DNA of 64,000 bases, from positions 2,859,501-2,923,500 of the forward strand of contig JAZARR010000200.1 in assembly GCA_037389465.1 (NCBI GenBank), written 5' to 3'. The position numbers were made by a program, and so were the translations under genes. This stretch comes from Baylisascaris procyonis (taxonomy: Eukaryota; Nematoda; Chromadorea; Rhabditida; Ascarididae). Shown here in pieces: positions 36,129 through 49,300 of the stretch; within the stretch, counting starts at the first letter, position 1; the number at the start of each line of letters is the position of its first letter. The notes below the pieces were generated by a model. The model was not told the origin of the DNA. It saw only the letters and a program-made list of their open reading frames with translations, and did no database searches.

Positions 36129-37523
36129 CTAAAATCTTCCCGACCAGTAGCCCAGTAGCAAACAACGAGCCCAAAATAACTTCAACAGACTGCGATGCTT
36201 CAGTTGCGACCGTCCGTCCTGCTTTCTTCTCCTTACTACTCCTTCCCGGCAGGTGACCAGGCACAGAGTTTGCCTTCCTCCCTTCTTCCCAATCTTCTAG
36301 CGCAGATTGCGACCGTATCAAGTAAACAAAACAAAAAATATTAAACGCATTAGCGTGATATTAGATTTATTGATCACGTAAAATCAGTGATATCCTCACT
36401 GATACAGTCAACAAATAAGAACAACGAATTTTCCGTAATCAACGGGTTGCACGATAGGTGGCCCCCTCAACGAAGCCCGCAGACCGATGTTGAAGCTGAG
36501 TTCCGATTCTTTAAAAAACCTGTGATTGAATTCGCTATAGATCAGTCACCTCACAACTCGATCTTCACTGAATTCTCTCCGCACTCACAAGTAGTCGCAT
36601 AAACGCATATCTATTTACAAGAAAACATGAAGCGGATGACTGCACAACTCGATGTGGATATGAACGGAAATGGAAGAACAATATGACAGAAATGTGCGGG
36701 TGGGCCACATCCGACGGAACCATCAAATGATGGTGCATATCGTCTAATAAACACCGCCTCAGAGCAAATCGGTATAAGCGCCGAATTATTTTAGTTCTGT
36801 AATGATGCAATCATCCTCTCGACAATTCTACGGAATTCCCATCCCCTCGTATAAAACTTCCCCTCTCCTCCCCTTTCATTTGCCTATAGCTCTGACATAA
36901 TGGAGACGAAAATAAAAGAAACAACAACATTCTCACACAGTAATCATTGCTCACCTGAAGCTGGGAATCACTATAAACACTACGATCGAAGATTCGCACA
37001 ATTCGACGCTAGAAACCGGTTGCAACGATCACGGATAACATCTGTCAAAATTTCAAAAAAAAATTCTCCAAGATCAGAAATTTTTAAATTCATTGATTTT
37101 AACACAAACCTTATCAATAATAATCCCACTAATTCACTCTATTCAACACTAGAAACAAATTTCGTATCTCTTATTTCGTCGCCATCCTCCATTCAATTTC
37201 GAAAAAAAAAACTTCAACTGCAGCTAAATATACTTCCGTCATTTTGCACTCCGTTTTATCGAAAAAACCAATCCCCACAATTCTTTCCCACAAACATTCT
37301 CATCCCATAAAAATAGAATCCACAACCAATCCACATCTTCAAAGGCAGCGTTGGCTATAATATATGCGACACAAATCGAAACGAGAATAAAACTTAAAGG
37401 TGAGAAAAAACAAATTACTCCATACAATAGCACATATGAACAGAGGTGAGTGCAGAGTGTTTGGTGCCCTCAATTCACTTCGAGGAAATACGAAGGAAGA
37501 GTAGCACCATACCCACCCCTCTC

Positions 37524-38368
37524 TCAATTATTTGCTTGTTCACAGGCATCGATCCAATCCGAATAGACGTCGATCGGCTCTGAGAGATAATTAATATTTG
37601 TTTGAAAGTCTTCTAGACAAACACGGCATGATATGAACCCAACATTACGTTCTCGATCCCTGCAACAATAAAATTTTTATGTTTTATATATTCAACGCTA
37701 CTCATGCAACCATTAAAGAAACAATACCACGGGCGAATATTGAAACCAAACATCTCCTATATTGCCCTCCTTCCTAAATTTCTGGACTTGGCTGCAACCC
37801 AATGTAAGTGTAGGAGGGGAGGGGGAGGGGGGAGGAGGAAGGAGGCAGCGATGAATGGGCCAATGCAAAAAGAAAATTTATCTCGGCTCATCATAGCCGC
37901 TTGCCGTAAAAATATTCTTTCTTTTTGTATTGTTTGTCCCCAACAAGAGCAGCGTCCCAGTACATACCTTCGTTTTGAGCGAAGCCTCCCCTTAATCCTT
38001 CAACACTACCTGCTAGTGGATATCCAGCTCAAACACCTCGGACACTTACTATCGTCTCAACACAAACAACTGTCCAACCAACTTGTAGTTACCAATTAAA
38101 CTGCTGAACAGTGAAGGATCTGAGACAATCTCGCTACCCCTATGATAGCCGTCTCCTCTTGCCCCTTCCTCCTGTCTGACAAAGCACCATCAACACGAGT
38201 CCATTGCGTGAAGGGGATTACCTCAAACATATATACCTCAAAAATGACTTACATTTTCACTTCGCAGACTCGCTCATGGTTGCAGAATGGACAATTGAAT
38301 TGCGTCTCGAGTGGCATAATCGGCTTCACTTTTGGTGGTGGCTTTCTCTTCGACTTCCGCTTACCCAT
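37524..38368 (-). CDS. ELOF1: Transcription elongation factor 1 homologue, two exons, complete
   Basis: Exon 1 is 38368-38253 and exon 2 is 37659-37524, split inside the Met39 codon (AT|G) by a GTAAGT...TTGCAG intron. The 83-residue product equals the usual animal length. It starts [13 protein letters not shown] (the basic, Pro-rich tail), then has [41 protein letters not shown] and the stop. Cys26, Cys29, Cys50 and Cys53 form the zinc ribbon. ELOF1 binds elongating RNA polymerase II in the nucleus and, in animals, also supports transcription-coupled repair. It lies convergent to AGL and divergent to PUM3. The plus-strand frames over this locus are shadows. The exons are too short to show as long ORFs. 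Confidence 0.97.
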
Positions 38369-38410
38369 TTTAATATCGTATTGGCCACGTCAAAAGATGA
38401 ATCTTATATT

Positions 38411-38426
38411 CTGAAGAAAAAAAAGC
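38411..38426 (-). promoter_or_regulatory. Probable spliced-leader acceptor of ELOF1
   Basis: Minus strand GCTTTTTTTTCTTCAG ends 42 bases before the ELOF1 ATG with no coding exon in front. It is a classic polypyrimidine-CAG acceptor. Confidence 0.55.
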
Positions 38427-40500
38427 TTATAAATGAAGATAAAATTTAACAAAACCGACGGCTATTTTTAAAGAATGCCACCAAGGGAGGAGATGGGATG
38501 AGAAGCAAAGAGAATATATATGCTTGCCACCGATCACTACGATTCAAAAGGGACTTTATTAAATGTGGTCAAAGGTCAGCATATTCAACCAAGACTCAAC
38601 TGAGATGAAGATCGCTAGGCATTAACTCGTTTATAAGCCACTTCCTATACATTCGCAACTATCAACATGTAGGTGTTGTGTAGTTGTGATAAGAAAAAAG
38701 AATCACATTTTCGTACAAACCCATTTTATATAGTCCAATATGGCCTTTGTAAGAAGCACTAGATTCATCTATCACACTCTTGCAGCTTATTTATCGAAAT
38801 GCAATCAATGCTTGTCCAAACCTCGTGTTTTGAATCCCTCTCAAGCCAAAAAAAAATACTGAATTAGGCAATATCGATATAAGCGATGCATGAAACCGCA
38901 AAAGGCGATAGATATAAAAAAAACCAAAATAATACTCGTAGTTAATCTCTCTTTTAACTTCACTTGATAATTCTACCAGACTTTTTTTTGAAGGGAAAAT
39001 GGTTATTTGCTTGTGTTTTCATTTAAAAAAAAAAATAATCGAAAACAAAAACGGAAATTATAATACAGCGCTGTGGAAAGCGCTGAAAAAAAAAGCTATA
39101 TTTTAGGGACTTAAATAGCGACCATAACGGAACGAATGCTAGAGCATATCGCAAATACCGATCATTGTAGATATACTGCAACAAGTTGAATAAGTTAAAT
39201 AAGCCACTATATCACATCGTAAATACATATTGCCCACCCCCTCCCCCCCAAAAAAAACAAGCCAAAAATTGAATTATAAATCAAAGTATGCAAGACGGCT
39301 TAGGGAAATAAACGATTCATCGATGTGAATGATCACCACCAGTGATCAACTCTAGATTTTGATGGAATTTCTCGAATATTCACAGCATAAATTCTCTATA
39401 TTAAGTGAGGGATAGGAAACGGCAGTGGAAGAGAGAAGTATCATGGTGCACGATATACTAGAACAAAAAAAAAGACTCCAATCAAATGAATTAAGACATT
39501 CTATAACATTTTCATTTATATTATGATCTGGACAAAACATCAGCCAAGAAAAAAAAACAGCTTAAAAATTATCTTAATTAAAACCGGAAATCAGAGATTA
39601 TGCAAATTCACAGCGAAAATTTTGAGTGCTAATTTAAATAAAAAAGCCCTGAAAATTGAACAACACCCTACAGCTTTGAACAACGCATCCAATTCTATCC
39701 CTATTGCCACCCGGATTCAATCCTATGCTTATTGCCACCCGGTTCGAGCATAAATAAATCTAACACAACAGCATACCCCAACGACAAAACAACACACTTA
39801 AAGCACACCAACACTACGCCAACATCCCATAAAACACAACAAACATAGTCTTGCATCAGCCGAACATAATATTTCGAAACCAGTTATTCGTAATGGTTCA
39901 TATCATCGCAAAGTTCAGCGCTAAAAGTGCGGCAAATTTAAACGGTGTCATGTGGTGACCACCCCGGTTGCGAACCGCGAACGGAGCTGAGCTCATGATC
40001 CAAATTGCGTACGCACCACTACCGTACTCTGCATTCTGTAAGCGAATACTAACGCCGTTTTTTTTTCATCATTCAGTTCGGGGTTGATCGCTCACTATAC
40101 TTTAACTCACAGTTGATCGCTTACTGTGCTTTAACTCAGAGTTGATCGCTTACTGTACCTTAACTCAGAGTTGATCGCCTCACTGTACTTTAATTCAGAA
40201 TTGATCGCTTACTATACCTTAACTCAGGGTTGATCGCTTACTATACTTTAACTGCACAAGTTTTCTAAATATTTGAGTGTATTATTCGAACCATTTTAAT
40301 TCTATATATTTATTAATTTAGTGCTCATTTTTGGAGCGTTTTTATGTCTAGATCAGTTCTAATCTTAGTAGAATTTTTGTCATCTCCCCTTCCATGGCAC
40401 CATTCTTCGGACTGATACGGCGACTAAATTTCATGATCCAATCCCGATCGCAGTCGTCGACGAACATAATCTACATTCCATTAGACAATACTATCTTTCT
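38427..40500. promoter_or_regulatory. Divergent ELOF1-PUM3 intergenic region
   Basis: Two kilobases between divergently transcribed genes. Its 38.5-39.8 kb part is A-rich on the plus strand. A GC-richer CpG-containing stretch at 39890-40070 directly precedes a 29-bp tandem repeat. No exon was recognised. Promoters of both genes are expected here, but no core element can be fixed by eye. Confidence 0.4.
40082..40252 (+). repeat. 29-bp tandem repeat, six units, upstream of PUM3
   Basis: The unit GTTGATCGCTTACTGTACYT plus TAACTCAGA is repeated six times (one unit 30 bases). It lies 300 bases before the PUM3 acceptor. TTGATCGC is conserved in every copy, so a bound factor would find six regularly spaced sites. 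Confidence 0.9.
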
Positions 40501-40502
40501 CA

Positions 40503-40514
40503 CACTCTTTTCAG
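40503..40514 (+). promoter_or_regulatory. Probable spliced-leader acceptor of PUM3
   Basis: CACTCTTTTCAG ends 42 bases before the PUM3 ATG with no recognisable coding exon upstream. Confidence 0.55.
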
Positions 40515-40556
40515 GCTATCAATTGGGATCGCTGGAAAGCTTTTGTTTTCATCGAT

Positions 40557-43500
40557 ATGTTTAACGTTGAGAAGAAATCAAGCAAACTGAACCGTATCAA
40601 AGGAAAGAGGACATCAGTTGTGGCTAAAAAAATGAAAAAGAAGGGAATCGATTCGAAACAAATGATCAACGAAATAACGAGACGAAAGAAGGTCACAAAT
40701 GTAAACAACGATTTTTATTTTACTATTAGCTCATAGGGTCATATGTGTATTTTAGTTTAGTGTGCATATTGCACGCGATATTAGCCGCAAAAATGGGAAT
40801 ATTAACAAGGAATAATTTAAAATTTATAATTAAAAATTTAAGACCGAAAAAGTTGGTGAGAAAGATGGATAGATCGAAATCCTATTAAGTCAAAAATAAT
40901 TCCGAAGATAATGTTTAATGCAATTTTTTTTTTTTTTTTGAAATTTCTATAATATTTTTCTTTAATAAAGCAATTGTATGCAAAAAATTTAAGAATTTCA
41001 TCGAAAAGTTCCCAAGAAATGAGAGGAAAAGAAGAGAGATGATTGATTCTGTTCACCGAAATGAATGATTCAATTCAATTTGTTGAAGGGAAGGGGATGG
41101 GAAGACGGGTGAAAGGCAGTTATGAGATTCACTAAGCAATAGTATTGGATATACATTTTACATGTCTAATGATCGAAAAGCTTTTTGAGTTGTTTTTCGA
41201 ATATGCTTGTGATAAATTTCTGATGTAATCTCGTTGGCAGCAGTGAACAAAGGTTACCGTATTGAGGAACGATACCGTATCCTAGAGGCTAAACAGATTA
41301 TCAATAAAATTCTGAAATTTTTCAATGAAGTAGTGATCATTGGTCATTGGTTAGTAATACCTCAAAAAGGGATATTTATTTGGCGTAAGCTGGAGACTTT
41401 GGAAGAGAAGGAAGAAAATTTCATTAATATAAATTCAATATAGAAATTTTACCACAAATAATAAAAGCCGATCACGTTGTCTTTGAAAGGATTTCTTTTT
41501 GCTTGAGATTGAAATGACCGCAGAGTGAGGGCATATCTTATCCTCACAAATCCACTACGCCAATGATTGAGGATATATGTGGATCTATTTTTTTGATATT
41601 TGAAATATCTTTCACTTTTTATCATCAATTGTTTAATAAAAATTTTCCACTCAGGCCGATCAAGGACCCGCAGAAAGTGGTGATAACGACCAGAAATTGG
41701 TCATCGCTGAAAGACAAAAGCGACAGCATTCTTCATCGCTCTCTTCTAATAGTGTCGTATCACCAAAGAAAACGAAGAGAGTATCATTTGCCGGTGAATT
41801 AGAACGTACAAAACTATTCGACGAATCCACCAATAAAATCAAGGTGTTTTTTTTTTTTAATTCAGTGATATTTTCATATTTATAATCGATTCCATTTAAA
41901 TCTATTAAATATAATTACCGCATTTTTTCTTGGTAATGCATTCTAGTTGAATAACGGCATTTCAACTTCCCCCCCCCCTCCTCCAACACCCAAATTTCTA
42001 ATAAATCTATTCCCTACCACACGGTTCATTTCTTCAAAAAGGAAATCTTATAGGAAAAAAGATATGAACTATGCAATTGGTTTGCAAAAACGTTGCATCA
42101 TTAATTCTATAATAAAAATGCTACCCAAATTTGCCTTTTCTTAAAGCTTTAGCCAGGTATAATCCAGGTATGATTGTGCTAATTTCCACCTACAACTGAG
42201 AGTAGTAAAAAGGTTTTTTCTGTCTATACGCTTTATGGCTTCAAAAAAAAAAAATCTACTTAAATCATTGCTTAACTCGTTGCAAATAATGATAAAATAA
42301 ACTCGATTGAACGATATACTTTCTTCTCTCAAGTTTTTATAATAAATTGTATTAGTATTCTTCGAGGAATCGATTGTCATTGTTGAAATTAAACGTATCC
42401 ATTCATATGGCCACCAACGATACAATACGAGTGAATTTTTATTTTATTTTATTTCTCCTAAATAAGCATCTTATATAGTCGATAACTTTTTTATTTGAGA
42501 GTATACAATATTGCGTAAATAATTTTAATTAAGAGTGTTCCTTCGAATGCTTCACCTGGTCGAAGTATCTTATCGACGAAGATGAAAACAGTAAAGAAAA
42601 TAAAAAAGGATATGAATGGCACCCAAAACGAATCGCATTTTAATGTGGAGAAAACCGCTGTGATAGAGAGCAAAAGTGCCGATTCAACAGTGAAATCAAC
42701 TTCAATTCCGAATCATTCGAAACGACGAGAGCAGAAAAAATCTGTAGGATTCGACAAGACGATGAAATCTAACACCAGAAAAATACAAGTTGGAGTTCAT
42801 TTCTTAATTCCTCTCTCTTCGTGTCGTATATTTTTTCAGAAATATGTGTGGATTTTTTTGTCGTTCGTTTAGCAAGGAATTTTTGAATAGTAGATTTTTT
42901 TCCACCGGAAGTGAGCGGTTATTTGGTCAGTGTTAACATCATGCATTTGTGTAAGAAAGACTAGACCAAGATGATCGCTTCTATAAGCACAAAATTATCA
43001 ACAATAAGCGGAAGATTCTAGTTTGTCGAAAATATTAAGTTAAAATTCGAATAAATATATTTTGAGTTATTAGAAAAAAAAACTCGAGAATAATTTTGAT
43101 CTTTCATAGATCAGTTCTATCCGGTTTCACTGAAGCGTTTTAAATATCGATATTTCTGAAAGATTGGTTAGATGCTCAAAAATTTTCCCATCATTTTCCT
43201 GTTTTAAGTATATAATTTAAAAAAAAATTCAGTATCAAAATTTTATTCCTCCAAAATATTTATAAACATCATAAAGGACGTCAATTAGGGTATATTTTTA
43301 AACAATATGAATTTTTTTAGAAGAGATTAGGATCGTTTATCATTTTTGTAAGGGAAATGGGATTATTTCTTTATAATTTATCTTTAATTTATACGATATT
43401 TGTTCTTCCGAAGTATTCTTTCTCTAATTCTCTCTAATTCAGTGACTCGTAAAACGTTGTCTTTGTGGAATTGAAGCACTGAAAACCTTTAAAGTTCGAT

Positions 43501-46238
43501 ATTAGAACAAAAGCAGTACATTCATATCGACTCTGTTATCCTTAGTTCTTTCCCTTATCCTACCCTTCTCCCCTTTCCTCCATCCCCTTTCCCCGCGATA
43601 TCCTCCCGTTCCCCTTTCCCGTACTCTATCCTTCCTTCTCATTTTCCTCCTCATTCCCTTAACCCCTTCTTCTTTCCTTTCCTTTCATTTCCCTCACCCA
43701 TATGTAATACAACAACTGTTGAGAATACTTATTGAGTGCATATCTATACAGGTGACGCGTAAAGTGAAGGAAAAATTATTATCGATGACACGTAAAGAGC
43801 GTCGTGAATTCATAAAGCAATTGCAAAGGAAACGTAAACCGAACTTTGATCTTGCATTACAATGCAAACGTCTTTGGGAGAAAATTCGTAGGTAAGTTAA
43901 TTGCACATCTTTGATTCTTATTTTATTCTTTTTGTAATATTTATACTTCTTCGCCTCATTCCTTATCTAGTTTAGATTGAATTGAATACCACTAATTACC
44001 TCTATATTTATATTTATATTTATATTTATATTTATATTTATATTTATATTTATTTTTGTATTTATATTTACACTTATATTTACATTTACATTTATGTTTA
44101 TATTTATATTTATATTTATATTTATATTTATATTTATATTTATGCTCATATTTATATTTATGCTCATATTTATACTTATATTTATATTTATACAATGATA
44201 GAGAAGATTGGCTTATCTCATGTATCGGCTCTTATCGATAATAATTTATTGATGATAGACGAGTTTCTGAAAAAGTTGATCTATGGAATGTTAAATTTCC
44301 ACGGGAATTTTTCATCTTACGAAACAAAACGATTCGATACGCCTGAAATTGAGGCTCTAAATAGCTTAACTGAAGTGGTGGAATTGTTCGAGTTGTTATG
44401 TTTTGATTGAGTCATTAGAAACATTGAATTGCTTTTACAGGCTAATTACTCGATGAAGTAATCGAATAATTATATATTTTTTTACTATTATTAATGATGA
44501 TAGTATATTTTACAGTTCGAAATGCAATGAAGAGGAACGTGAAACATACGTTCATGAACTATATGGATTGGTGAAAGGAAAAGCAAAAGAGTTGATCTAT
44601 GCACATGATACATGCCGAGTTATCGAATGCCTTACAAGTCTTCCAAAGGCAAATATACGAACATTACTTTTCGATGAACTCACACCTGAGATTGTACGTA
44701 TGACAAAGTCGAAATATGCAAGATTCTTCGTTATGAAGATGCTTCGTCATGGGTGGGCTATGTTTATTTCACTATCTCTTAATGGCACCATATTCATTGT
44801 TTTCATCTATACTTAGGTATATCATTGTGTTGTTAAAGGAATTTAAGGAATTCCCTCTAGATTTTTTTTTTAAGTCTTGGAATAAATATATTCATCTAAA
44901 ACATTCGAACGATGATATTATTTGATTCATAGTTATTCATTTATATAATCGTATAGAATCGTATCATATTTAATCTAAGTTATTCATTTCAACATACCGA
45001 AGTGAAAAATAACGATTAAAGCATTAGCAAAGCTACAGTTAATGCAAATAGGAAAGCAATACGTAAAAGCAATAATAATATATAATTGCTCAGAGGCTAA
45101 AGGAGTGGATGCATTAATAGATCTATGGAATTCTGATTTCCCAACCAACAACTTGGATTAGGTTTGGGGATATGCTTCTTATCGTTGTTCTCTGTGATGA
45201 TTCTTAAATGGATCAGTTTATTCGAGGTAGTAGGAACACTCTCTCCTCAGTGAATTATTTAACCCTTTCATGGCGATATTTAAGATATAGGCGCATCGGG
45301 ATGCTCCCTTATATTAGCATATTTTCAGTAAAACATTTAAGGGGAAGTTTCTACACTTCGAGAAATAGCTGTAGACATAAGATTTATGAAAAAATTATTG
45401 TGAATTTGAATGTTTTTTTTTTTTTGAAAGGATAGGGGATTTGTTATATGATAGATTTGGATTTTATAAGATATTTCATCTGATTGAAATTTGAGAAATA
45501 AAGATTTTAATTTCAAAATATTTAGCGGTGATATTATAAATGAAGATAGGCTACGCTTGCAATTAACACCATCCTAAGAGTACGATAAATATAAGAGGCA
45601 AAGAGAACATTGATATAGATAATGAAGAAAAATGAATATGAAATGAATTTTATTGAGAAATTTTGATTAATTTTTAAGATCGCCCACACAACGAAATATT
45701 ATAATAAATGCATTCGATGGTCATTGTGTAACGTTGATGCGAATTTCATGGGCAGCTGAAGTGCTTGAAACGGCATATAATGACTATGCAAATGCATTGC
45801 AACGATCAAATATTGTATGCGAATTTTATGGCAATGAATATCGCCTCTTCAAGGTGATTGAAGTGTTTTGTCCTTGCCTTCATTAATAATTATGACAGCT
45901 GGTGAAAGAAGGGAGATGATTTGGAGGAGTGGGGGGGGGGGTTGGAGGTAAGGATGGCGAATCCTCCCTTCTGTTTCATCCTTTCCCATTAGATTCTAAA
46001 GCATGTTTTTTTCTGTGAGAAGGCATTCTAAAGTTTGATATTATATAGTGAAAAGGCATTCTTCGGCTATCGGATTGTTTTTAGTGAATGAATAAAGTTT
46101 TGTTCGTGGTAGGAATCTCCCACTCTCATTAGTTAAGACTGTTTTGCGGCAGATGATGAACTGACGTATACCAAAAAAATATTGTCGAACTGTGGGATAT
46201 AGATCTGCTGTCATTTTTTGAAACCCGTCGAGTTTGTT

Positions 46239-46306
<68 letters not shown>

Positions 46307-49300
46307 TGTCCTCATAAAATTAACGTTATTTATTTGAATGCAGTGGTCAAATTTGATATTTTCGCCCATATATTTTTAAACATTAATTTCAGGCAGAGGA
46401 CGAGAAAGTTATGACGATAAAAGAGATCATTGAAAAGGAACCCGCAAAGAAAACATCCATAATGAAATGCCTCGAAGAGTTGTTGAAAGATATCGTTCCG
46501 AAGTAAGCCTATACGAGATTATAAAAATAATGACTCGAGTTCGGATCTCTTTTGAATTGAATAATAGTCTTCTATTACGCAAATTTCTGCTGCCTTCGCT
46601 TGTATTTCTATTCTTTTTTGCCTACCCATCCCTTCCAACTAGAGGGATCCGTCAAGAAGCATTTACTTATAAAGAGGGAAGTGGACGTGCTGTGAATAGT
46701 ACAAGCAAGAGTTTTTAAAAGCATTGGTAGTATAAATAAAAATATTTAGATTTTGTTGATTTTTTTGCGTGTTTAGGGGAGTTGAAATGAGAAGAAATAT
46801 ACAAATAATTACATAGTATTTAACGGATTATATGGTATCGCTTTCGTTACTAGTTCTTTATACAACTTTATTTTAGGAGTCAATTGAAATTGAGCCTAAC
46901 ACATCGCCTTCTGAATGAGTTCTTAACATACTGCAACGCGGAGCAAATGAACGAAATGATCGACTCATTGAAGGATCGACTCCCAGAGGTTCTCTTCTTT
47001 TAAATTTTGTTCTGAAGTCAGCAATAATTAAGGGTTTTGAATATGCCGGATTGCTGTAGATTAAGATGGATATTTAATTATTAGCATTGGCAGTAGTAAT
47101 GAAATAAGATTTGTGATAAGAGATGGTGATATTTGATTGTTGTAGATTGTGCACACAAATGATGGTACTCGCGTGGCGTTGAGATGTATATGGAATGGAA
47201 CAGTAAAAGAACGAAAGGTTTAGTAATTATTTTTATTATTTTTCTTGCTTTATTTATTGTAATTTTTTTTGCGTAATTTTATTCATCGTCTTTTTTTTCT
47301 TCAAAAAATGCAAAAAAATAAAATTATATAATAAAATTTCCTTAAAGATATTTGATCAAATTGGGCGTATTGATTGTTTAATTTAATTCATCGTTCATAG
47401 AATTAATGAGAATGCTTTTGAAATTACAATTTTCTATTTTGTATGCAAATTTTTATTCATTGGTTTTCAGAAAAATTTTAGAAAAATTCATTTCAGATGA
47501 TGGTAAAAAATTTTAAAAGTTTTGTTGTGAAAACATGTCTTGAGGAATTTGGACATCGTGTCCTTATTGCAATATTCGATACTGTTGATGATACGGTTCT
47601 TGTCAACAAATATATTGTCCAGGTTTTTTTTTTTTCAATTTTCAATTTTTTTTTTTTTTTAAATCGGAAGTTCTTTTAAACTATTAATGCAAATTTTCCT
47701 GGATATAATCTCATTTATTTTATAAATGTTTCCAGTTAATTTCTATTCTATTCCCTACCTTTCTTCGTGATTAGAAATTACTGTTCTCTCCGTTACGTTC
47801 TGTTAGGAAGACTTCTGAAGGTAAAACCTTCAGTTCGGATTGACATCTATGCCATCCTATATTTGCGAAAATCAGCTTTCAAGGTGTTCCTTATTCATTG
47901 TATCAGATTTGCTATTCGAAATTCGATCATTATGCATTCGGTTGGTGGGCAGATAGCGGTAGTTTTAAAAAGTATATTGTTCCATCATTTTCGAATATAT
48001 GTATTTGATTGATTTGCGCGAACATTATTGTAAAAAGTGCGTATCGTGCCAGTCTCTTGTGCGCTTTTCAGCTTATTTTTAAGATTGTTGGCTGTTCTCA
48101 ACAACTGGAGAATAGCTATATGAACATTCGTGGGCAACCGTTTCATAATCCGTCACCCTTTACCTAGTGCCGTAAATGTAAAGAGATTAAGTGAGGATGC
48201 CGAAATTCAAATGGTGGAGAGAAATTCGAAAATATCGAATGGAATGAACGAAGGCGAATAAAAATAATAACAGTATGAGAAATTTTGACACCAGAGAATC
48301 CTTTGATCACTGGCAGAAATTTTCCCGAATCCGAGGGAAAGGTAAGGGGTGGAAAAGGGGGAAAGTGAGGAGGAAGAGCTGGAATACAAGAAGTGTTGCC
48401 TTTTAAAGGTGGTAAGAACCATCAGTACGTTGCCGTGTCGATATTTTAACGAATGTTTTTCTTTAGGAAATATCAAATGACATTCGTACGGTTGCGTTAA
48501 ATCGATACGGTGAGAGGGTTTTGCATTATCTGATACATCCTCGTGATCCACGATATTTTGGCAAAGGATCGCTCGATATATTCAAAGAGGTTCAGCTTGT
48601 TTCATTACTTTATCCATCGGGATTCTGCATCTTATTAGATGAGTTGGTTAGGATGTAATATTGGTGAAGAGGTGATGGTTCGTTCCACTTATGGTAGCAT
48701 GGAAGCTGAAGGAACAAAGTTTTGTATAATAATTGTCAACTTATACAAGATTAATTTTGATATTAGTAGATGGCAGCTGTATTATGCTTGAATTGTCTTT
48801 TTTTTTGAATTTTAGTATATTAGCTGTATTCTTGCAACGAAAATATTAACTATTGAAATAAAACGAATTATTGTAATATAATAGAATTTACAATGGAGGA
48901 GATATCAATGCGGCGATTTTCATAGGAAAGTCTGCTAATATTCTTTTACATTTATGTTTGCTAATTTATCGCTTTCCATGAAGATGTTTCACTTAGATAT
49001 CTTATCGTTGTTTTTTATACGTTATGGTTATTTTATTTTATTTTTTATATATTATGGTTATTTTATAAATATATATGAATGAGTTGAAAAATTTTCTTAA
49101 ACAAATGAAAACCTAATTTATATCTCATCCAAATTTTGATGCGATATAATCTTTGGTATGAAAGAAGATTGATCGGCGACTCTTGATTTACAAATGAGAT
49201 TATAATCAAAGATTTTGGTCTTCGAAATTGGTTGAAAACGATATGGAAATTAGAGTAGTTGTTCATTGATGGAAGTTTCTATGTAACTGTTTATCAATTT

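Noticed and set aside
36900..38449. Long plus-strand frames (136, 131 and 90 codons)
   Set aside because: Those from 37.5 kb on overlap ELOF1, which is clearly encoded on the minus strand; the 36.9-37.3 kb frame has no family resemblance and sits in A-rich sequence.
41234..41443. 70-codon frame between PUM3 exons 1 and 2
   Set aside because: It has an acceptor-like GGCAGCAG, but its phase does not fit the phase-0 junction of exons 1 and 2, and no matching donor is present.
43982..44410. 142-codon plus frame
   Set aside because: The first half is the TTTATA repeat; the rest has no PUM3 similarity and lies between two phase-matching exons.
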